From contig CALXQS010000020.1 in assembly GCA_944390715.1 (NCBI GenBank), positions 1 through 37,939 of the forward strand: a stretch of 37,939 nt of DNA, written 5' to 3'. Shown here one piece after another: positions 27,199 to 34,388 of this stretch. Position 1 is the stretch's first letter. Every line of letters starts with the position of its first letter. This DNA comes from an uncultured Duodenibacillus sp. (lineage in GTDB: Bacteria > Pseudomonadota > Gammaproteobacteria > Burkholderiales > Burkholderiaceae_F). The position numbers and the translations under genes are program-made. Under the pieces are notes generated by a model. That model had not been told where the DNA came from. It saw only the letters and a program-made list of their open reading frames with translations, and did not search any database.

Positions 27199-27296
27199 CT
27201 GCTCCGAGATTTTTGCCGCGGCAGACAAAAAAGAAAACGCAACTTCAGCTCGTCTGCGGGAACGTTGTTTCCCGGGGCAGCCCATTACTGGTGTAG
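27129..27296 (+). CDS. possible pheS leader ORF, 55 codons (speculative)
   Basis: An ATG at 27129 opens a frame that runs through both hairpins and stops at TAG 27294-27296, 6 nt before pheS. It contains Phe at residues 6, 13, 21-23 and 28, three of them from the terminator T-run. A weak purine-rich stretch (AAAGGTAAGAG) lies upstream. It could be a leader peptide sensing Phe-tRNA, as pheM does in E. coli, but it is longer than known leaders and the Phe-triplet is forced by the T-run. I give it low weight. Confidence 0.2.
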   Translation: MPKLAFEPSDRGFGVISAEPFFFSAPRFLPRQTKKKTQLQLVCGNVVSRGSPLLV

Positions 27297-27302
27297 ATAC
27301 AA

Positions 27303-28322
27303 ATGGATGATTTAGTTCAAATCGTGGAGTCGGCCAAAGCCGACTTTGCCGTTGCCGAGCAGCCTGCGGCTCTTGAAGACGCCAAGGCCCGCTATCTGGG
27401 CAAGAGCGGTTCGCTCACCGCTCTGATGAGAGGGCTCGGTGCTCTTTCCCCGGAAGAAAAACGCACCCGCGGTCAGGCGATCAATCGCGCCAAAGCGGAG
27501 GTTGAGGCCGCGCTCAATGCCCGGCGCGAAGCGCTCGCGGAAATGGCCATGCAAAAGAAGCTTGCTGCCGAGGCCATCGACGTGTCTCTGCCTGGGCGCA
27601 CCCTTGCACGAGGCGGCGTTCATCCGGTGATCCGCACGTGGATGCGCATTGAGGAAATCTTCGGCTCCATCGGCTTTGATGTTGCCGATGGTCCGGAGAT
27701 CGAGAGCGATTGGTTCAGCTTCACGGCGCTCAACAATCCTCCAAATCATCCGGCACGATCCATGCAGGATACGTTTTACGTCGACCGTTGCGACGGCACC
27801 GGCATGCAGCTGCCTCTGCGTCCGCACACATCCCCGATGCAGGTTCGCTATGCGCAGACTCATCAGCCTCCCATCAAGGTGATTGCGCCGGGACGTACGT
27901 ACCGCGTCGACAGCGATGCCACGCACTCGCCCATGTTCCATCAGGTCGAGGGCTTGTGGATTGACGAAAACATCTCCTTTAGCGACCTTAAGGGCGTTTA
28001 TACGGATTTTCTGCGCCGCTTTTTTGAAACCGATGATCTCAAGGTTCGCTTCCGTCCGAGCTATTTCCCGTTTACTGAACCTTCTGTTGAAGTCGACATG
28101 GCCTTTACGACGGGGCCCAAGAAAGGACGCTGGCTTGAAATTTCCGGTGCGGGCGAGGTGCACCCGAACGTGGTGCGCAACTACGGCCTTGATCCCGAGA
28201 AGTACATCGGCTTTGCCTTCGGCTCGGGCTTGGAGCGTCTGACGATGCTGCGCTACGGCATTGATGACCTGCGCCTTTTCTTTGAAGGCGATCTGCGCTT
28301 TTTGCGTCAGTTCAACGAATAA
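27303..28322 (+). CDS. pheS: phenylalanine--tRNA ligase alpha subunit
   Basis: Catalytic subunit of the alpha2beta2 enzyme charging tRNA-Phe; 339 aa. The N-terminal coiled-coil tRNA-binding arm (about 1-100) includes [20 protein letters not shown]. The class II core follows with [45 protein letters not shown], motif 2 around [20 protein letters not shown] and [16 protein letters not shown], and motif 3 [19 protein letters not shown] 27303 has a weak ribosome site. pheT follows after 24 nt. Confidence 0.97.
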   Translation: MDDLVQIVESAKADFAVAEQPAALEDAKARYLGKSGSLTALMRGLGALSPEEKRTRGQAINRAKAEVEAALNARREALAEMAMQKKLAAEAIDVSLPGRTLARGGVHPVIRTWMRIEEIFGSIGFDVADGPEIESDWFSFTALNNPPNHPARSMQDTFYVDRCDGTGMQLPLRPHTSPMQVRYAQTHQPPIKVIAPGRTYRVDSDATHSPMFHQVEGLWIDENISFSDLKGVYTDFLRRFFETDDLKVRFRPSYFPFTEPSVEVDMAFTTGPKKGRWLEISGAGEVHPNVVRNYGLDPEKYIGFAFGSGLERLTMLRYGIDDLRLFFEGDLRFLRQFNE

Positions 28323-28346
28323 CCCGGATTTGGAGACTTAAAAGAA

Positions 28347-30758
28347 ATGTTGTTTACCGAAGAGTGGCTGCGCCATTACGTCAATCCGGCGCTCTCAACG
28401 GATGAGCTTGCAGAAGCCATGACCATGGTCGGGCTGGAAGTTGAAGAGGTTACGCCCATTGCGCCGGAATTTTCTGGTGTTGTCGTCGCGGAAGTGCTCG
28501 AGTGCGTCGATCACCAGAACTCCGATCATCTGCATGTCTGCAAGGTCAATGCCGGTACGGGCGAAATTCTGCAGATCGTCTGCGGCGCACCCAACGTGAG
28601 AGCCGGCATTAAGGTTGCCTGCGCCACGATCGGCGCTGTGCTGCCCGGGAACTTCAAGATTAAAAAGGCAAAGATGCGCGGTGTTGAGAGCTTCGGCATG
28701 CTTTGTTCGGCTCGCGAGCTGGGCATCAGCGAAGATCACACGGGCATCTGGATTCTTGATCCGGAGGCTCCTATTGGAGAAGACATCCGCAAGTGGGCCA
28801 ATCTCGACGACAAGCGTTTTGAAATCAAGCTCACGCCCAACCGCGGCGATGCCTTGAGCGTTGTGGGCGTGGCTCGCGACGTGCATGCGGCAACCGGTGC
28901 TCCGCTCAATCTGCCCGTTTTTGAAGAAGTTGCAGCCAACAGCGACTGCGTGCGCAACGTGCACATTGAGGCGCCGGATCTGTGCGGACGTTTTGCCGGG
29001 CGCGTGATCCGCAATCTCAATGCCAAGGCTCCTACGCCGCAGTGGCTGAAGGATCGCCTGGAGCGATCGGGACAGCGCTCGATTTCTGCCTTGGTCGACA
29101 TCTCCAACTACGTGATGATTGAGCTTGGACGTCCTTCGCACTTTTTTGATCTCGACAAGGTCAAGGGCGACATCACGGTGCGCTGGGCTAAGAAAGGCGA
29201 AACGCTCGAGCTCTTAAACGGCGACAAGCCGGTTCTTGACGAGTACTACGGCGTTGTTTGCGACGAAAACGGCCCTGAGGCGATTGCCGGCATCATGGGC
29301 GGCGAGTCTACGGCCATTTCAGACGAAACAACCAATCTTTTCATTGAAGCCGCCTTCTGGTATCCGCAAAAGATTCAGGGCCGCTGCCGCAAGCTTAATT
29401 TTTCCACTGATGCGGCGCATCGTTTCGAGCGCGGCGTTGATTTCGGCAGCAACGTCGAGCACATGCACTACATCACCAAGCTCGTGCTTGAGATTTGCGG
29501 CACGCCCGAGACCGAAGTCGGTCCCGTGCAGGACAATTGCGTCAACGTGCCGCAGCAGCGCGTCGTGCGGATGCGTCCCGAACGCTGCCGCAAGCTCGTC
29601 GGTGTCGATATTCCCGACGATTTCATGGCCGAAGCCTTCACGCGTCTGGGCTTTGAGTTCACGCGCGAAGACGGCGTCTTTGTGGTGACCGCGCCGACTT
29701 ATCGCTTCGATATTGAGATCGAAGAGGATCTGGTTGAGGAAGTTGCCCGTTTGTACGGTTACGAAAAGCTTCCTGATCTGCCTCCGAAGGCGCGCATTGC
29801 CATGCGCGCACGTCCTGAAGGTGAGCGTCGTCCGCATGATTTGCGCCGCGCCCTGGCTTCGCGCGGCTATCAGGAGCTCGTCAATTTCAGTTTCGTTCAG
29901 GAAGCCTGGGAGCATGACTTTGCCGGCAACGATGCGCCCATCAAGCTGCTCAATCCGATTGCCAGCCAGCTTTCTGTGATGCGCACGCAGCTCATCGGCG
30001 GCCTGGTCGATATTCTGCGCTTTAATCTGAACCGCAAGGCAGAGTTCGTGCGCGTCTTCGAGCTCGGTCGAGTTTTCTTCCCTGACGAAACGATCGAAGA
30101 CGGTCCGTTTACCGTCAAGGGCGTACGTCAGCCTCAGCATATCGCCGGTCTCGCTTACGGCGATGCCCATGAAGAGCACTGGAGTGCGGTCAAGCGCGCG
30201 GTTGATTTTTACGACGTCAAGGGCGACGTGGAGTCTCTGCTGGCGCCTTTGAGCGCGCGTTTTGAGCCCTGCCAGCATCCTGCTCTGCACCCCGGACGCG
30301 CAGCACGCATCATGCTCGAGGGCAAGGAAATCGGCTTTATCGGCGAACTTCATCCGCGTCTTTGCCATGCTTACAGCCTGCCTAAGGCGCCGGTGGTCTT
30401 TGAGCTTGATGTAGCCTCGATTCTTAAGACAGAGGTTCCGAGCGCCAAGCCCGTGAGCAAGTTCCAGCCCATGCACCGCGATATTTCCGTGACGGTCCCC
30501 GCTCAGCTGACGTGGCAGCAGGTTTGCGACGCTGTCGAAAAGCTTCGCACAGGCACGCGTGTCGGTTCGGTCATTGACTCCTTCCGGCTCTTTGACATTT
30601 ATGTTCCAAAGGCTGGAGAAAGCGGTGAGCGCAGCATGGCTTTCCGCATGACGATTGCGTCAGCAGGCGAAGAAGCCATCACTGAAGAGCAGTCGGAAGC
30701 CGCATTTGAAGCAGTCGTCGACGTTCTTTCCGGACTCGGAGCCCACTTGCGCGCTTAA
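28347..30758 (+). CDS. pheT: phenylalanine--tRNA ligase beta subunit
   Basis: Structural and editing subunit of PheRS, 803 aa, the usual proteobacterial length. It starts with LFTEEWLRHYVNPALSTDELAEAM, followed by the OB-fold tRNA-binding domain (about 40-150, VVAEVLECVDHQNSDHLHVCKV and ARELGISEDHTGI), B3/B4 editing domain (about 210-380, ALVDISNYVMIELGRPSHFFDLDKV and GIMGGESTAI), B5 domain, a catalytic-like core, and the C-terminal FDX-ACB anticodon domain (about 710-803, KFQPMHRDISVTVPAQLTW). The ATG follows GGAGACTTAAAAGAA. ihfA follows after 60 nt. Confidence 0.97.
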   Translation: MLFTEEWLRHYVNPALSTDELAEAMTMVGLEVEEVTPIAPEFSGVVVAEVLECVDHQNSDHLHVCKVNAGTGEILQIVCGAPNVRAGIKVACATIGAVLPGNFKIKKAKMRGVESFGMLCSARELGISEDHTGIWILDPEAPIGEDIRKWANLDDKRFEIKLTPNRGDALSVVGVARDVHAATGAPLNLPVFEEVAANSDCVRNVHIEAPDLCGRFAGRVIRNLNAKAPTPQWLKDRLERSGQRSISALVDISNYVMIELGRPSHFFDLDKVKGDITVRWAKKGETLELLNGDKPVLDEYYGVVCDENGPEAIAGIMGGESTAISDETTNLFIEAAFWYPQKIQGRCRKLNFSTDAAHRFERGVDFGSNVEHMHYITKLVLEICGTPETEVGPVQDNCVNVPQQRVVRMRPERCRKLVGVDIPDDFMAEAFTRLGFEFTREDGVFVVTAPTYRFDIEIEEDLVEEVARLYGYEKLPDLPPKARIAMRARPEGERRPHDLRRALASRGYQELVNFSFVQEAWEHDFAGNDAPIKLLNPIASQLSVMRTQLIGGLVDILRFNLNRKAEFVRVFELGRVFFPDETIEDGPFTVKGVRQPQHIAGLAYGDAHEEHWSAVKRAVDFYDVKGDVESLLAPLSARFEPCQHPALHPGRAARIMLEGKEIGFIGELHPRLCHAYSLPKAPVVFELDVASILKTEVPSAKPVSKFQPMHRDISVTVPAQLTWQQVCDAVEKLRTGTRVGSVIDSFRLFDIYVPKAGESGERSMAFRMTIASAGEEAITEEQSEAAFEAVVDVLSGLGAHLRA

Positions 30759-30818
30759 AGCGTGTATCATTCGCGCTCTTTTCTAGAAAAACGCTAAACG
30801 ATTGAATTTCAAGAAAAA

Positions 30819-31214
30819 ATGAGTGAGAACACCACGTCATACGCTTACAAGGCCAACAAAATCGAAAAAATGTTTCCGGCTGGACCTGCCAATTCCGCCA
30901 CGCTCACGAAGATGCATTTCGTTGATATTCTCTACGAACGTCTAGGTCTGAGCCGAAGCGAGGCAAGCTCAGTGCTGGAGGCGATTTTCGATGAAGTTCA
31001 GGCAGCCCTTGTTATGGGACGAGAGGTGAAGCTGGCCAATTTCGGCACGTTTGCCACCAGAGAAAAAAGCGCTCGACCCGGCCGCAATCCGCGTACGGGC
31101 GAGGAACACGTGGTGTCCGCACGCCGTGTTGTTTCCTTTGTGCCGGCTCCGTACCTGCGTGAGTCCGTGGCTATGTTTCATGATCCGAAACCCGAAGCAG
31201 CAAAGGAAAACTAA
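30819..31214 (+). CDS. ihfA: integration host factor alpha subunit
   Basis: DNA-bending nucleoid protein acting as heterodimer with IhfB. 131 aa, with an N-terminal tail of about 27 residues before the usual start (TLTKMHFVDILYERLGLSRSEAS). The DNA-binding arm GREVKLANFGTFATREKSARPGRNPRTGEE is intact, as is the PAPYLRE end. Its place after pheT is conserved in proteobacteria. An internal start at the Met of the KMHFVD segment would shorten the tail, but no good ribosome site supports it. Terminated by a clear hairpin at 31304. Confidence 0.93.
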   Translation: MSENTTSYAYKANKIEKMFPAGPANSATLTKMHFVDILYERLGLSRSEASSVLEAIFDEVQAALVMGREVKLANFGTFATREKSARPGRNPRTGEEHVVSARRVVSFVPAPYLRESVAMFHDPKPEAAKEN

Positions 31215-31236
31215 TCAGCGTCAATGATTTAGTCTT

Positions 31237-31288
31237 GCCGATCCTGCAGTTGTGTTGGGATCGGCTAAACTTAAGCACCGTCGTGCTT
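31237..31288 (+). repeat. two tandem inverted repeats after ihfA
   Basis: GCCGATCC (31237-31244) with GGATCGGC (31258-31265), then AAGCAC (31273-31278) with GTGCTT (31283-31288). With the following terminator they make three stem-loops in about 100 nt. They may form the structured 3' end of the pheST-ihfA message. Confidence 0.6.
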
Positions 31289-31303
31289 CATTAACCTCAA
31301 AAG

Positions 31304-31338
31304 AAAGGCCGGTGAGCATTGCGCATCGGCCTTTTTTT
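31304..31338 (+). terminator. rho-independent terminator of pheST-ihfA
   Basis: AAAGGCCG (31304-31311) pairs perfectly with CGGCCTTT (31327-31334), followed by T to 31338. The merR start codon lies 22 nt further on. Confidence 0.85.
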
Positions 31339-31360
31339 CATTGTTTTTTCTTCGTGCAAT

Positions 31361-32323
31361 ATGTCTGACACCACGCAGCAGGATCGCCTCTATTCATTGC
31401 AGGAAGCATCAGCCCAGTGCGGGCTTGCTCCCTATATCGTGCGCTATTGGGAAATTCATTTTCCGGAACTGGGAAGCGGAGCAGGCAAGGGCAAGTCGCA
31501 GTACACAGCCAGCGACATCGCGCTTTTGTGGCGCATCAAAAAGCTCCTCTACGTTGATCGTCTGACCATTGAACAGGCAAAGCAGCAATTAAGCCGCGAA
31601 CGGGCTTTCCCGGTGCAGTATCCCGGCGGCGCGGCCCGTCAGACGCCCGAGCGGACTGCAGTTGAGTCCGCTCAGCCGGCTGAGCATCTTCATGCAGAGC
31701 AGTCTTCGCGCAACCAGGTTTTGCAGCCGGAAAAGCCTGCTCAAAGCGAAGCGGCAAATGCGGCATCGGCCGCAGCCGATGATGCACAGCAGGCATTGTC
31801 CGCGCTCAATGAAGTGCGCGAGCAGCTAAGCGCCGCCCGCGAGCAGGCTGCGCAGGCTCAGCTCAGCCGTGAACACTGGGAGCAGCAAAGCAGTTCTTTG
31901 CAGAAGCGCATTCAAGAGCTTGAGCATCAGTCTGAGGAATCGGCTCAGCATGTGCGAGAGCTCGAAGCAGCGCTGGCCGAAGCCAGACAAGCCGATGCGG
32001 CGCTGCGCGAAGAGCTTGAGCGCAGCCGCACTGAAGTTCAGACGCTGAGATCGGATCTTGCTCAAAGACAAGACGAGATCCAAAAGGCAGCTGAGCAAAT
32101 TGAACTCCAAAGCACCCAGGCCGAGCTCAGCACGCAGCAGATCGCTGCATTGCAGGAAGAAAAGCGTCAGCTTGCCGAACAGCTCGAAGAGCTTCGTGCT
32201 CAGGCTGGAGAATCGGCTTCTGCACATCAGGATCTGCACCAGCGCAACGCCGAACTCGAACAAACACTCGGCTTTGTTCTTGGACAATTGCGGGAGATCT
32301 CGGCAATGTTCACAAGAAAGTAA
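31361..32323 (+). CDS. MerR-family regulator with long coiled-coil C-terminus
   Basis: Predicted DNA-binding regulator of 320 aa from ATG 31361 (MSDTTQQDRLYSLQEAS). The first 75 residues are a MerR-type winged helix (RLYSLQEASAQCGLAPYIVRYWE, then YTASDIALLWRIKKLLYVDRLTIEQAK). Residues about 135-320 are Gln/Glu/Ala/Leu-rich with heptad periodicity and should form a long coiled coil. MerR proteins at this locus (after ihfA) are usually, to my knowledge, much shorter, so the extension is unusual. No effector-binding cysteines are seen. The ribosome site is poor, and the start codon lies just after the ihfA terminator. Confidence 0.85.
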   Translation: MSDTTQQDRLYSLQEASAQCGLAPYIVRYWEIHFPELGSGAGKGKSQYTASDIALLWRIKKLLYVDRLTIEQAKQQLSRERAFPVQYPGGAARQTPERTAVESAQPAEHLHAEQSSRNQVLQPEKPAQSEAANAASAAADDAQQALSALNEVREQLSAAREQAAQAQLSREHWEQQSSSLQKRIQELEHQSEESAQHVRELEAALAEARQADAALREELERSRTEVQTLRSDLAQRQDEIQKAAEQIELQSTQAELSTQQIAALQEEKRQLAEQLEELRAQAGESASAHQDLHQRNAELEQTLGFVLGQLREISAMFTRK

Positions 32324-32366
32324 AAAACAACGGAAAAACAACGGTTTATAAACGAGCGGCGGAAAA

Positions 32367-32399
32367 ATGAGCTCCAGATGTTGCTTTTTAGGAGCTCAT
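32367..32399. repeat. 9-bp inverted repeat overlapping the tRNA-Pro promoter
   Basis: ATGAGCTCC (32367-32375) and GGAGCTCAT (32391-32399) are perfect inverted copies with a 15-nt loop. The repeat spans the -35 element of the tRNA promoter, so it could be an operator or simply the stem that ends the merR message. Confidence 0.6.
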
Positions 32400-32409
32400 C
32401 ACGTAATAT
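32381..32409 (+). promoter_or_regulatory. promoter of tRNA-Pro
   Basis: TTGCTT (32381-32386) and TAATAT (32404-32409) are 17 bp apart and end 12 bp before the tRNA. Confidence 0.6.
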
Positions 32410-32419
32410 ACGCAACTCG

Positions 32420-32498
<79 letters not shown>

Positions 32499-32508
32499 TA
32501 ATTCCAGG

Positions 32509-32537
32509 AAGGAGACGTTTGTAGCGTCTCCTTTTTT
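32509..32537 (+). terminator. rho-independent terminator of tRNA-Pro
   Basis: AAGGAGACG (32509-32517) pairs perfectly with CGTCTCCTT (32525-32533), followed by T to 32537. Confidence 0.85.
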
Positions 32538-32553
32538 ATTATCTTCTTCTACG

Positions 32554-32564
32554 CCCCCCCCCCC
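32554..32564. repeat. poly-C tract (11 C)
   Basis: Eleven consecutive C directly after the tRNA-Pro terminator. Such tracts slip during replication. No gene or promoter is obvious at the right distance to make it a phase-variation switch. Confidence 0.8.
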
Positions 32565-32629
32565 TTAAACAACGGGTTTCGCACGCGATCAGCCTTATGT
32601 CTCGTCTTTTTCTTCCTTATTGGCTATTG

Positions 32630-32746
32630 CTCTAGATCTTTGTTGGAAACAGCGGTAGAAATTTACGGTAGGAACGAAATTCAGCTTTTAGTTCCTCGAA
32701 TTTTCTTTCTACCGTAAAAATATCCTTTTGTATCAACAATCTAGAG
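32630..32746. mobile_element. 117-nt nested palindrome, MITE-like
   Basis: Ends CTCTAGAT (32630-32637) and ATCTAGAG (32739-32746) are inverted, extended inward by TTGTTG and CAACAA. Inside, TTTACGGTAG (32662-32671) pairs perfectly with CTACCGTAAA (32709-32718), and AGGAAC (32670-32675) with GTTCCT (32691-32696). The three nested pairings give one long hairpin. It ends 14 nt before the surviving part of a tnpB gene, so it may have inserted there. There is no coding content, and no clear target duplication. Type of element unknown. Confidence 0.6.
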
Positions 32747-32760
32747 TCGGTAGACGATGA

Positions 32761-33276
32761 GCTGTCACCAGAAAGCGAGACACTTTCCAACGGTTTTATC
32801 AAAGGGGCCGTAAAACTCCCGCCTTCAGGCGCTGCATTCGTCAGGACTTCTACAGGAAAACCGCATATGCGCTCGCGCAGGAGTACGGCTGTGTGTATGC
32901 GGAAGATCTGAAGACGAAGAACATGACGAAAAGCGCGAAGGGGACGATCGAAAATCCCGGGACGAAGATCCGGCAGAAATCCGGTCTCAACCGAGCCATT
33001 CTGCGGACGGGGTTTTACGGTCTAACTCAGGCGATTTCCTGGCAGCTGGAAAAGACGGGAGGAATTCTCGAAAAGGTTCATCCCGCCTACACCTCTTGCG
33101 AGTGTCCGGTCTGCGGCTTTTGCGACAAGAAGAATCGTCCGAAGCAGGCGGTGTTCCACTGCATTGCCTGCGGACACCATCAGAACGCGGACACTGTCGG
33201 CGCAATGAACGTGTTGAGGAAGGGTCGGACTGACCCGAGCGCGCACGTCAAAAAGAGCGCATCGCCTGTGCAGTGA
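32761..33276 (+). pseudogene. tnpB: TnpB (IS200/IS605 OrfB) remnant, 5' truncated
   Basis: The open frame from 32761 to the stop at 33274-33276 encodes the C-terminal ~170 residues of TnpB, an RNA-guided nuclease of IS200/IS605 elements. Visible are the helix RRCIRQDFYRKTAYALAQEY, the RuvC-II Glu in YAEDLKTKNM, the zinc finger CECPVCG...CIACG, and the RuvC-III Asp in HQNADTVGAMNVL. The N-terminal domain and RuvC-I Asp are missing and a stop (TGA 32758) lies directly upstream, so the protein cannot be active. No TnpA is nearby. Confidence 0.88.
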
Positions 33277-33397
33277 GTCGTGAGGTGGCCGTGCCCTTGC
33301 GCGGAGCTTCAGGGCCATCAGCAGGAACCGTCCTTTGACCGCCTTTTCGGAGTCGATCAAAGGAATCCCCATCCTTCAGGGCGGGGAGGGCGTCAAC
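33277..33397 (+). ncRNA. IS200/IS605 right end with omega-RNA-like structure
   Basis: Directly after the tnpB stop, TCCTTTGA (33331-33338) pairs with TCAAAGGA (33357-33364), and a CCCC...GGGG hairpin (33367-33386, loop TTCA) is followed by the typical element end ...GGAGGGCGTCAAC (to 33397). This matches the layout of TnpB right ends, whose transcript supplies the guide RNA. With TnpB broken it is probably a relic. Exact RNA limits are not known. Confidence 0.5.
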
Positions 33398-33450
33398 TTC
33401 GATGCTCAAAATGTTTCGTCAATCTTCTCTGGGCAGACTGTCCAGCCAGC

Positions 33451-33670
33451 TGCCTGTTTGTCTCAAGTAGCTATTAGGTCCTAAAAACACGCGAGCCTTG
33501 GCAGTCGTCGAACTACCAAGGCTCTTTACTTACGCGTCTAGCACATCAGAAGCAGAGCGATGAAAATCAAAACTTTCACCACTTGCTTTGATATACTAGC
33601 GAAAGAAGATCGATTGACCATTATCTATCTTCCTTTAAGTGGCTCGGAACTGCGAATTCCGGGCCATTTT
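33451..33670 (+). repeat. structured module, copy 1
   Basis: First of two diverged copies (the other at 33993). Order: TGCCTGT block; hairpin A GAGCCTTGG (33493-33501) with CCAAGGCTC (33516-33524) followed by TTTACTT; a highly conserved block (TTACGCGTCTAGCACATCAG and on to the GATGAAAAT stretch); extended -10 TGATATACT (33589-33597); then hairpin B TGGCTCGGAA (33640-33649) with TTCCGGGCCA (33657-33666) and TTTT. Outside the stems the copies are about 80 % alike by eye; inside the stems sequence changes but pairing is kept. Confidence 0.75.
33600..33670 (+). ncRNA. candidate small RNA, copy 1
   Basis: Proposed transcript of about 70 nt from just after the extended -10 (33589-33597) to hairpin B with its T-run. 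It contains ATCTTCCTTTAAG (anti-Shine-Dalgarno-like) before the terminator, which can pair with GAAGAT near its 5' end (33605-33610). An alternative reading, a short ORF at 33560, is not supported by the substitution pattern between copies. Confidence 0.35.
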
Positions 33671-34022
33671 GCTATGGTTTTGTCCCCGACGACTGGATGG
33701 CAACCACAGCAAAATCATCCAATTTTTAGCGGGTAATGGTCTAAGCTCCGCTGGACGTGAGGGCGATTTTAGCAAAGGCTCAGCACTGAACATCGGTGGT
33801 GCAATTCAGCCACGCGGCGGCTCTGGCTTTGGAGAGCAACCGGCAAGTCCAGGAGCTTTCGTCCCGCCATCAAAAGAAGCAACTTCAACAATTGCCGTTT
33901 TTGAAGAACCTGTGAGCATGACGGGCGTTCTGCGCTTTAATGCTTCTAGAGCATCGTCGAGTGATTCTGGTTCAGCACTTCAACCTTCCGAATGCCTGTC
34001 TCTCGTCGCCATAAGGTTCTAG
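33639..34022 (+). other. stretch between the two modules, weak open frame only
   Basis: An open frame of 127 codons spans 33639-34022 but begins inside hairpin B, has no ribosome site, no family match and a Ser/Gly/Ala-rich composition. The minus strand also reads in a protein-like way over about 33770-33960, with segments such as EALKRRTPVMLTGSSKTAIVE vaguely like a Phd-type antitoxin end, but has internal stops. I regard the stretch as decayed or non-coding. Confidence 0.35.
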
Positions 34023-34210
34023 CGACACGTGAGCCCCGATAGTCGGGACTACCGAGGCTCTTTACTTACGCGTCTAGCACATCAGAAGCAGAGTGATGAA
34101 AATGAGAATTTTCACTACTCGCTTTGATACACTGGCGGAAGAGATTGAATGTTGGTGCATTTCCAATCTTCCTCTAAGCGGCTTAGATGGTGGTACATCT
34201 AAGCCGTTTC
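33993..34210 (+). repeat. structured module, copy 2
   Basis: Second copy of the module at 33451. Hairpin A: GAGCC (34031-34035) with GGCTC (34056-34060), CG with CG and TAGT with ACTA inside, then TTTACTTACG. Conserved block; extended -10 TGATACACT (34125-34133); 5' stem GGAAGA/ATTG (34137-34147) with CAATCTTCC (34164-34172); hairpin B CGGCTTAGATG (34179-34189) with CATCTAAGCCG (34196-34206) and TTT. The copies lie 542 bp apart in the same orientation. Confidence 0.75.
34137..34210 (+). ncRNA. candidate small RNA, copy 2
   Basis: Proposed transcript of about 70 nt with the same plan as copy 1: 5' stem that can cover the CAATCTTCCTC segment, then an 11-bp terminator stem with an unrelated sequence but the same position. 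The conserved architecture with changed stem sequence is the main argument that the RNA structure matters. Confidence 0.35.
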
Positions 34211-34211
34211 G

Positions 34212-34232
34212 CTAGCTCGGATTTTGCAAGTT
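34212..34232 (+). repeat. orphan IS1380-type left inverted repeat
   Basis: CTAGC followed by four differing bases and ATTTTGCAAGTT matches 17 of 21 positions of the left end of the IS1380 element at 36129-36149, in the same orientation. It lies directly after module copy 2. Confidence 0.5.
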
Positions 34233-34388
34233 GTCGAAAGATCACCAATATTTTCCAGAGAGCCACTCGTCGCTACGTTAGACTGAAAGAAGGTCGAGAC
34301 AAGCTCGCAAAACCACAGCGGACGTAATCATGACGTTGTGCTCTGTCGGGATGTTGCAAACCGTTTGTAGTGTCACTCGGTACTGTAA
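34233..34388. other. upstream region of the GNAT gene
   Basis: No gene is recognised. A short frame ends near 34370 but has no start or family. No convincing promoter is seen for the GNAT gene; the start codon has no clear ribosome site. Confidence 0.3.

Noticed and set aside
33560..33733. 58-codon ORF in module copy 1 and its 39-codon counterpart in copy 2 as a peptide family
   Set aside because: Differences between copies are spread over all codon positions and the frames diverge after about 16 codons, while RNA stems stay paired; a structured RNA explains this better.
33770..33960. Phd-like antitoxin fragment on the minus strand
   Set aside because: Resemblance is limited to a few residues, stops interrupt the frame, and no matching toxin gene lies beside it in the right orientation.
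33451..34210. Two-unit CRISPR or integron cassette array
   Set aside because: Repeats are about 220 nt, diverged, only two, with a 320-nt spacer and internal terminators; no cas or integrase gene is present.
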